Source: Planctomycetota bacterium
Lineage (GTDB): Bacteria; Planctomycetota; Planctomycetia; Pirellulales; Thermoguttaceae
Reading direction: 5' to 3'
NCBI GenBank assembly: GCA_025356915.1
Contig: JANXQG010000091.1
Span: 1-8,509, forward strand
DNA length: 8,509 nt
The notes beneath the pieces were generated by a model that worked only from the letters and a program-made list of their open reading frames with translations, ran no database searches and was not told the DNA's origin. Shown here piece after piece: positions 4,924 through 8,509 of this stretch. Every line of letters begins with the position of its first letter. Within the stretch, counting starts at the first letter, position 1. The translations under genes and the position numbers were made by a program.

Positions 4924-7329
4924 CTAAAATTGACCAAAACGTTTGCGCAATCGCTGGCGGACAACTTCGGCAAGCGTATTGAGCGTGAAGGTCATCAGAA
5001 AGAGAACGACCGCACACAGGAACAGAACGCGATAAAGGGTGCCGTCAACTGCTGCTTCGGGGACTTCCTGGGCAATGTTTGCCGAAAGTGTCCTCATGCC
5101 ATTGAAGGGGCTCCAGTCCATCTGTGCCGAATTGCCGGTTGCCATCAGGAAAACCATGGTCTCGCCCACGGCGCGCCCGAAGCCGATCATCACGGCGGCA
5201 AAGATGCCCGGGCTGGCCGACGGCAGGACAACCCGCCAAAGGGTTTGCCAACGGCTGGCTCCGAGAGCCATGGAGGCGGCCGTCATGCTGTGCGGCACGC
5301 TGGAAAGCGAGTCCTCGGACAACGTAAAGATAATGGGAATAACCATGAAGCCGACGCCGAAGGCAATCAGGATGCTATTGCGCTGGTCGTAAACTACGCC
5401 CAGGTGTCTCGATAACCACATGACCACATTGCCGCCGAAAAACCGCTGCTCGACAGGCGTGGAGGCCCACGCGGCCACTACCAACCCCACGGCCAGCAAT
5501 ATGCCGGCTAGGAGGAACTCCCGGCTACGGACCCGGCGCTGGGCCGTGGGCGACTTTCGTACCTGTTGCCAGAAGAGCAAAAACAAGACAAACAATACTG
5601 GTATGCAGATCGCGCTGAGAAACAGGGCCACCAATCCGTCTTTGATGACCGGCGCAAGCCACAGGCCGACAAGGAATCCCAACACAACCGACGGCACGCA
5701 TGCCATAATCTCAATCACCGGCTTGATCCAGGTGCGCAATTTCGGGAAGGCGAAATGGCTTACGTAGGCTGCTGCGCCCAGGGCCAAGGGCGCGGCGAGC
5801 AGCATCGCGTAAAAGGTTCCCTTCAAAGTACCAAAGATCAGCGGCACCAGGCTCAGTTTCGGCTCATAGTCATCGGTGCCGCCGGTGGATTGCCACGAGA
5901 ACTCCGGCTCATTAAGACCTTCGTACCAGACGCGTCCCAACAAAGCAAACCAACTGACCTCCGGATGCAGCGTCGTCTTGCCCAGGCCAAAGAAGCTCCC
6001 CTCAATGCGCCATGCTTTCAGCGAACTGCCGGCGAGAGCCAAAACCACGTCGCCGCGCGAAGAAAATGCAAGCTGGTCCACTCCCTTGAAGGTTGTCAAG
6101 CGGCGCTCGCTGGTCGTGTAGTCCATCGTGGCAAAGCCCGACTCGTCGCGCACCAGTAGCGAGTGATTGCGCGGGGACGGAACAATGTTGCGGATGCCAG
6201 TAACATGCGAATCGAGCGTGCGGACGAGAGTTAGCTTTTTGACTTCCTTCGTCGCAGCAATCAATTTCCCCTTCCCCGAGGCGATATCCGTCGCGCTGGC
6301 CGTTGCCTCCATTGCCTTGGGGCTTGAGTGGTTCTTACTTTTCCGTTCGGATTTTGGCACGACGAAAAACCAGTTGGTCACATTGCCGGCGGCATCACCG
6401 ACAACCAGCGTCACGTCGCCAATCAAGAGTTGCATGGAGGTAATAGGCCGCTGGTCGAGAAACGGCGGCACAATGTCATGACTGATCACCCGGTCTTCGT
6501 GCAATTGCCACCAAGTTAGCAATCCTTTGTCCGTGCCGGCATAGACCATGCCGCCGGCGCAATCTATGGCCAATGTAGTTATCCGGCCGGGCATATCCCC
6601 TTGGATTGTCAAGCGGTTCGTGCTCGTAGTCTCCTCGTCGGTAATCTCATTTTTTGTTACGTTCTGACGCACAACGACGATACGATTGCCTTCGTACAAA
6701 GCCGCACAAGCACTCGATTTCTCACCTTGAGACCGCATGACGGCAGTTTCAGGCACGCCCAGCTTGTCGGCAGGGATTACCGCCCGAGTCTTCAACGCAA
6801 ATCGCGGCACATAGCCATCGACCTGCTTTCCGCGGGGCAAGGCGACAACGTCGACCAGCGATACGGCACCGTCTGACCAGCGCAACGTGAAGGAGGCCGA
6901 TCCACTGGAATCGGCCGTCAGAACCTTGCGAGAACCAGCTACTTTGCCCTGTTTGGAACCTGGGGCGCTGGCGGAATGATCTTCGGCCGCATTGGCCGAT
7001 AGCTCTTGAATCACTTTGCCGGTCGCCAAATCGACAATGTGAAAAGTGCCCGACGCATCCACGAGATGCGCAATTTGCCAACGGTCATTAGACGTGGCTT
7101 CGATCCCCAGCCCTAGCACACCTTCGGCCTTCACTGACGTGGGCAAATTTGCTTCGGCCAGAAGGCGTGCTCTCGCTGGGAGGAACAACGGCAACGTCGT
7201 CCCCAGAATCATCACCAGAATACCAATGACGCAGCCGATCACCAGGACACCGCCGAGTGTCACCACCCAGCGGGCCAGGAGATCGTGTCGTTTGATTTTT
7301 CGCAGAGTAGCTTGACTAGTCTTGGACAT
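4924..7329 (-). CDS. pstC: Phosphate ABC transporter permease PstC, giant form with beta-propeller-like domain
   Basis: PstC partners PstA in the phosphate channel. At 801 aa it is more than twice the classical length (about 320 aa). One transmembrane helix (about 22-49) is followed by an extracytoplasmic region (about 70-445) made of short beta-rich units resembling WD or propeller blades: SGTFHIVDLATGK (93-105), LRWSDGAVSLVDVV, MVYAGTDKGLLTWW (261-274), VVGDAAGNVTNWFF, and a last strand ending at LKAWRIEGS (437-445). Low-complexity polar linkers lie at 112-140 and 327-362. The permease core starts near 492. It has two additional hydrophobic helices (about 563-587 and 605-622) not expected in short PstC, then the EAA loop (about 672-705, ALGASRWQTL and VVLPSASPG) and a final helix at 765-788. 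Long PstC proteins of this general plan are known from Pseudomonas-type systems. Start is three bases after the pstS stop with no Shine-Dalgarno, implying coupling. Confidence 0.92.
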   Translation of the reverse strand: MSKTSQATLRKIKRHDLLARWVVTLGGVLVIGCVIGILVMILGTTLPLFLPARARLLAEANLPTSVKAEGVLGLGIEATSNDRWQIAHLVDASGTFHIVDLATGKVIQELSANAAEDHSASAPGSKQGKVAGSRKVLTADSSGSASFTLRWSDGAVSLVDVVALPRGKQVDGYVPRFALKTRAVIPADKLGVPETAVMRSQGEKSSACAALYEGNRIVVVRQNVTKNEITDEETTSTNRLTIQGDMPGRITTLAIDCAGGMVYAGTDKGLLTWWQLHEDRVISHDIVPPFLDQRPITSMQLLIGDVTLVVGDAAGNVTNWFFVVPKSERKSKNHSSPKAMEATASATDIASGKGKLIAATKEVKKLTLVRTLDSHVTGIRNIVPSPRNHSLLVRDESGFATMDYTTSERRLTTFKGVDQLAFSSRGDVVLALAGSSLKAWRIEGSFFGLGKTTLHPEVSWFALLGRVWYEGLNEPEFSWQSTGGTDDYEPKLSLVPLIFGTLKGTFYAMLLAAPLALGAAAYVSHFAFPKLRTWIKPVIEIMACVPSVVLGFLVGLWLAPVIKDGLVALFLSAICIPVLFVLFLLFWQQVRKSPTAQRRVRSREFLLAGILLAVGLVVAAWASTPVEQRFFGGNVVMWLSRHLGVVYDQRNSILIAFGVGFMVIPIIFTLSEDSLSSVPHSMTAASMALGASRWQTLWRVVLPSASPGIFAAVMIGFGRAVGETMVFLMATGNSAQMDWSPFNGMRTLSANIAQEVPEAAVDGTLYRVLFLCAVVLFLMTFTLNTLAEVVRQRLRKRFGQF

Positions 7330-7332
7330 ACG

Positions 7333-8310
7333 TCAGTCGAGCTGTTTGGCGTTCTTCTCGATCATCTTATCTGGCAGTTGCCCGTAGCCGTCCTTGACGA
7401 CAATCTCCTGGCCCTGCTTCGAGAGGACGAATTTGAGAAACTCCTTGACCATCGGGGGCAACGGTTCACCTGGCTTCTTGGCGACATAAATGTAAAGCGT
7501 GCGGCCCAGTGGATAGGTGCCATTGATGGCGTTTTCAAACTTAGGCTCGACAAGCTTTACATTCTCGTTCTTGGCCAGAGGAACAGCGCGGACTTCCGAA
7601 GTTTTGTATCCGATTCCCGAGTAGCCGATACCCTGGCGATCCTTGGCCACGCCACTGACCACGGCCGACGACCCGGGCTGCTCCTTGACAGTATCTTTGA
7701 AGTCGCCTTTCAGCAGGGCATGCTCCTTGAAATAACCATACGTGCCGCTCGCCGAATTTCGGCCATAGAGACTGATTGGCAGATCAGCCCAGGTCGCGTC
7801 GGTCAAACCGGTTTGACCCCAATTAGCAATGTTCTCGTAGCCACTCTTGCGGGATTTCGAGAAGATGCAGTCCAACTGCGACAGGGTGAAGCCCTTCACT
7901 GGGTTGTCCTTATTGACGTAGACGGCCAAGCAGTCCAGTGCCACATCATAACGTGTCGGCTTGAAGCCGTGCTTGGCCTCAAATGCATCTTCCTCTTCCG
8001 GCTTCATCTTCCGCGACATGGGGCCAAGCAGAGCCTTGCCCTCGGTCAGCGCAGGTGGTGCCGTGGCCGAACCTTTACCCTCGACCTGGCAAGCCACGCT
8101 TGGATACATCTTTTTGAAGTCTTCGGCCCAGTAGTTCATCAGGTTGAGCAGTGTGTCGGAACCGATGCTCGTTAGCGTACCGGACAGATCGCCGGCCTTT
8201 TCGTAATCCTTCGGACCCTCGGCCTGGGCCTGCGAGCCGATTCCAAACAGCACGGTGGCGCAGCACACCATGGCCCAACGATTGGGCCGGACAGACAGGA
8301 AACACTTCAT
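7333..8310 (-). CDS. pstS: Periplasmic phosphate-binding protein PstS
   Basis: This secreted solute-binding protein (325 aa) captures phosphate and delivers it to PstC-PstA. A signal peptide covers 1-30, with hydrophobic stretch about 13-24 and a signal peptidase I site after AQA; no lipobox is present, so it is probably soluble or wall-associated. Ligand motifs are visible: TSIGSDTL (47-54), GKGSATAPPAL (78-88), GPMSRKMKPEE (96-106), and GRNSASGTYGYF (183-194) containing the R...SGT element that contacts phosphate in E. coli PstS. The Asp that binds phosphate in E. coli appears replaced around GPMSR. The start at 8310 is chosen because AAGGAG sits eight bases upstream and a clean signal peptide follows. 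An in-frame upstream ATG (8370) would add 20 residues before it. First gene of the operon, directly behind a Pho-box-like array. Confidence 0.95.
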   Translation of the reverse strand: MKCFLSVRPNRWAMVCCATVLFGIGSQAQAEGPKDYEKAGDLSGTLTSIGSDTLLNLMNYWAEDFKKMYPSVACQVEGKGSATAPPALTEGKALLGPMSRKMKPEEEDAFEAKHGFKPTRYDVALDCLAVYVNKDNPVKGFTLSQLDCIFSKSRKSGYENIANWGQTGLTDATWADLPISLYGRNSASGTYGYFKEHALLKGDFKDTVKEQPGSSAVVSGVAKDRQGIGYSGIGYKTSEVRAVPLAKNENVKLVEPKFENAINGTYPLGRTLYIYVAKKPGEPLPPMVKEFLKFVLSKQGQEIVVKDGYGQLPDKMIEKNAKQLD

Positions 8311-8318
8311 CGCATTCT

Positions 8319-8324
8319 CTCCTT
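8319..8324 (-). promoter_or_regulatory. Shine-Dalgarno of pstS
   Basis: AAGGAG on the minus strand lies eight bases before the ATG at 8310. It fixes the pstS start at the methionine that opens the signal peptide and argues against the longer reading frame from 8370 and the out-of-frame ATG at 8315. Confidence 0.8.
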
Positions 8325-8427
8325 CAACAAAGTTTGACAGGTCTCGCCCAAACCAGCATGCCTTTTCCAAGGAAAAAGCTGATCTTAGGCATTCCGCCGC
8401 AGGACGCTTCCCACGACAACAGACATC
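8325..8427 (-). other. Putative pstS mRNA leader
   Basis: If transcription begins a few bases after the proposed -10, the leader is roughly 100-110 nt. It holds a weak hairpin: TTTTCC (8363-8368) against GGAAAA (8371-8376), extended by CAGC/GCTG (8354-8357 with 8378-8381) around an internal bulge. The stem is AU-rich with a minimal loop, so a regulatory role is doubtful. No riboswitch class is recognised. Confidence 0.3.
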
Positions 8428-8433
8428 ATGCTA
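8428..8433 (-). promoter_or_regulatory. Candidate -10 element for pstSCAB
   Basis: The minus strand reads TAGCAT (four of six matches to TATAAT), ten bases past the last CTAAC unit of the Pho-box-like array. That spacing fits promoters where the activator replaces a -35 element. CATGAT (8425-8430), also four of six, is an alternative. Confidence 0.4.
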
Positions 8434-8443
8434 GAGGAGGAAT

Positions 8444-8481
8444 GTTAGCGAATGGTGAGCGTTGTGTTAGATGTTGATTAG
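8444..8481 (-). promoter_or_regulatory. Pho-box-like array: four direct repeats at exact 11-bp spacing
   Basis: On the minus strand the units are CTAAT (8481-8477), CTAAC (8470-8466), CTCAC (8459-8455) and CTAAC (8448-8444), each starting exactly 11 bp after the previous one. Direct repeats at 11-bp steps are the hallmark of PhoB/PhoP-family response regulator sites upstream of pst genes (E. coli CTGTCAT, Bacillus TTAACA-type, Streptomyces GTTCACC). Position directly upstream of pstS fits activation during phosphate starvation. The regulator gene is not in the window. Confidence 0.65.
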
Positions 8482-8509
8482 AATGTTATTCCTTGAATCG
8501 GTAGCCGAC

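Noticed and set aside
5566..6159. Plus-strand open frame (197 codons) opposite pstC
   Set aside because: Antisense to pstC, with polar low-information composition rich in Gln, Arg and His and no family resemblance.
7285..8175. Long plus-strand open frame (296 codons) opposite pstS
   Set aside because: It lies almost entirely antisense to a confident pstS, shows no recognisable domain, and arises from the codon structure of the real gene.
8308..8370. Earlier in-frame ATG that would extend PstS by 20 residues
   Set aside because: It would place a charged segment before the signal peptide, lacks a Shine-Dalgarno, and ignores the strong AAGGAG before the internal start at 8310.
8444..8481. CRISPR-like or other spacer array
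   Set aside because: The repeated unit is only about 5 bp with 6-bp gaps, which fits a response-regulator operator and not a CRISPR array.

Overview
The window looks like a chromosomal segment from a planctomycete-type bacterium (order Pirellulales or a relative). This is inferred from the DUF1080 (3-keto-disaccharide hydrolase) domain, which is greatly expanded in that phylum, from the intergenic palindromes whose style I associate with those genomes, and from weak or absent Shine-Dalgarno sites at several starts. No rRNA marker is present, so the assignment is moderate. All five genes I accept lie on the minus strand and are read right to left. No plus-strand reading frame shows a recognisable protein.

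Right part (about 8509 to 2229): a complete high-affinity phosphate importer operon, pstS-pstC-pstA-pstB. Upstream of pstS, four CTAAC-like units sit exactly 11 bp apart, which is the geometry of a Pho box bound by a PhoB/PhoP-type response regulator. A plausible -10 element and a good Shine-Dalgarno follow. PstS (325 aa, secreted) would capture phosphate. PstC and PstA form the membrane channel, and PstB is the ATPase. Both permeases are enlarged: PstC (801 aa) carries an extracytoplasmic region of about 375 residues that reads like a beta-propeller, plus two extra hydrophobic helices. PstA (581 aa) carries an extracytoplasmic domain of about 260 residues rich in coiled-coil helix. A 65-bp imperfect palindrome sits between pstC and pstA and ends six bases before the pstA start codon. 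No phoU follows pstB in the window.

Middle (2228 to 1932): a 297-bp spacer. It holds a nested palindrome whose 19-bp arm is split on one side by 16 extra bases, then an extended -10 promoter candidate and a strong Shine-Dalgarno for the next gene.

Left part (1931 to 1): one secreted 562-aa protein that joins a DUF1080 domain to a ChaN/Tiki-superfamily domain with both GX2H motifs intact. This pairing is the most unusual single gene here. Its stop codon is followed directly by two back-to-back stem-loops (242 to 151). About 150 bases of apparently non-coding DNA follow, ending in another short palindromic repeat at the window edge.
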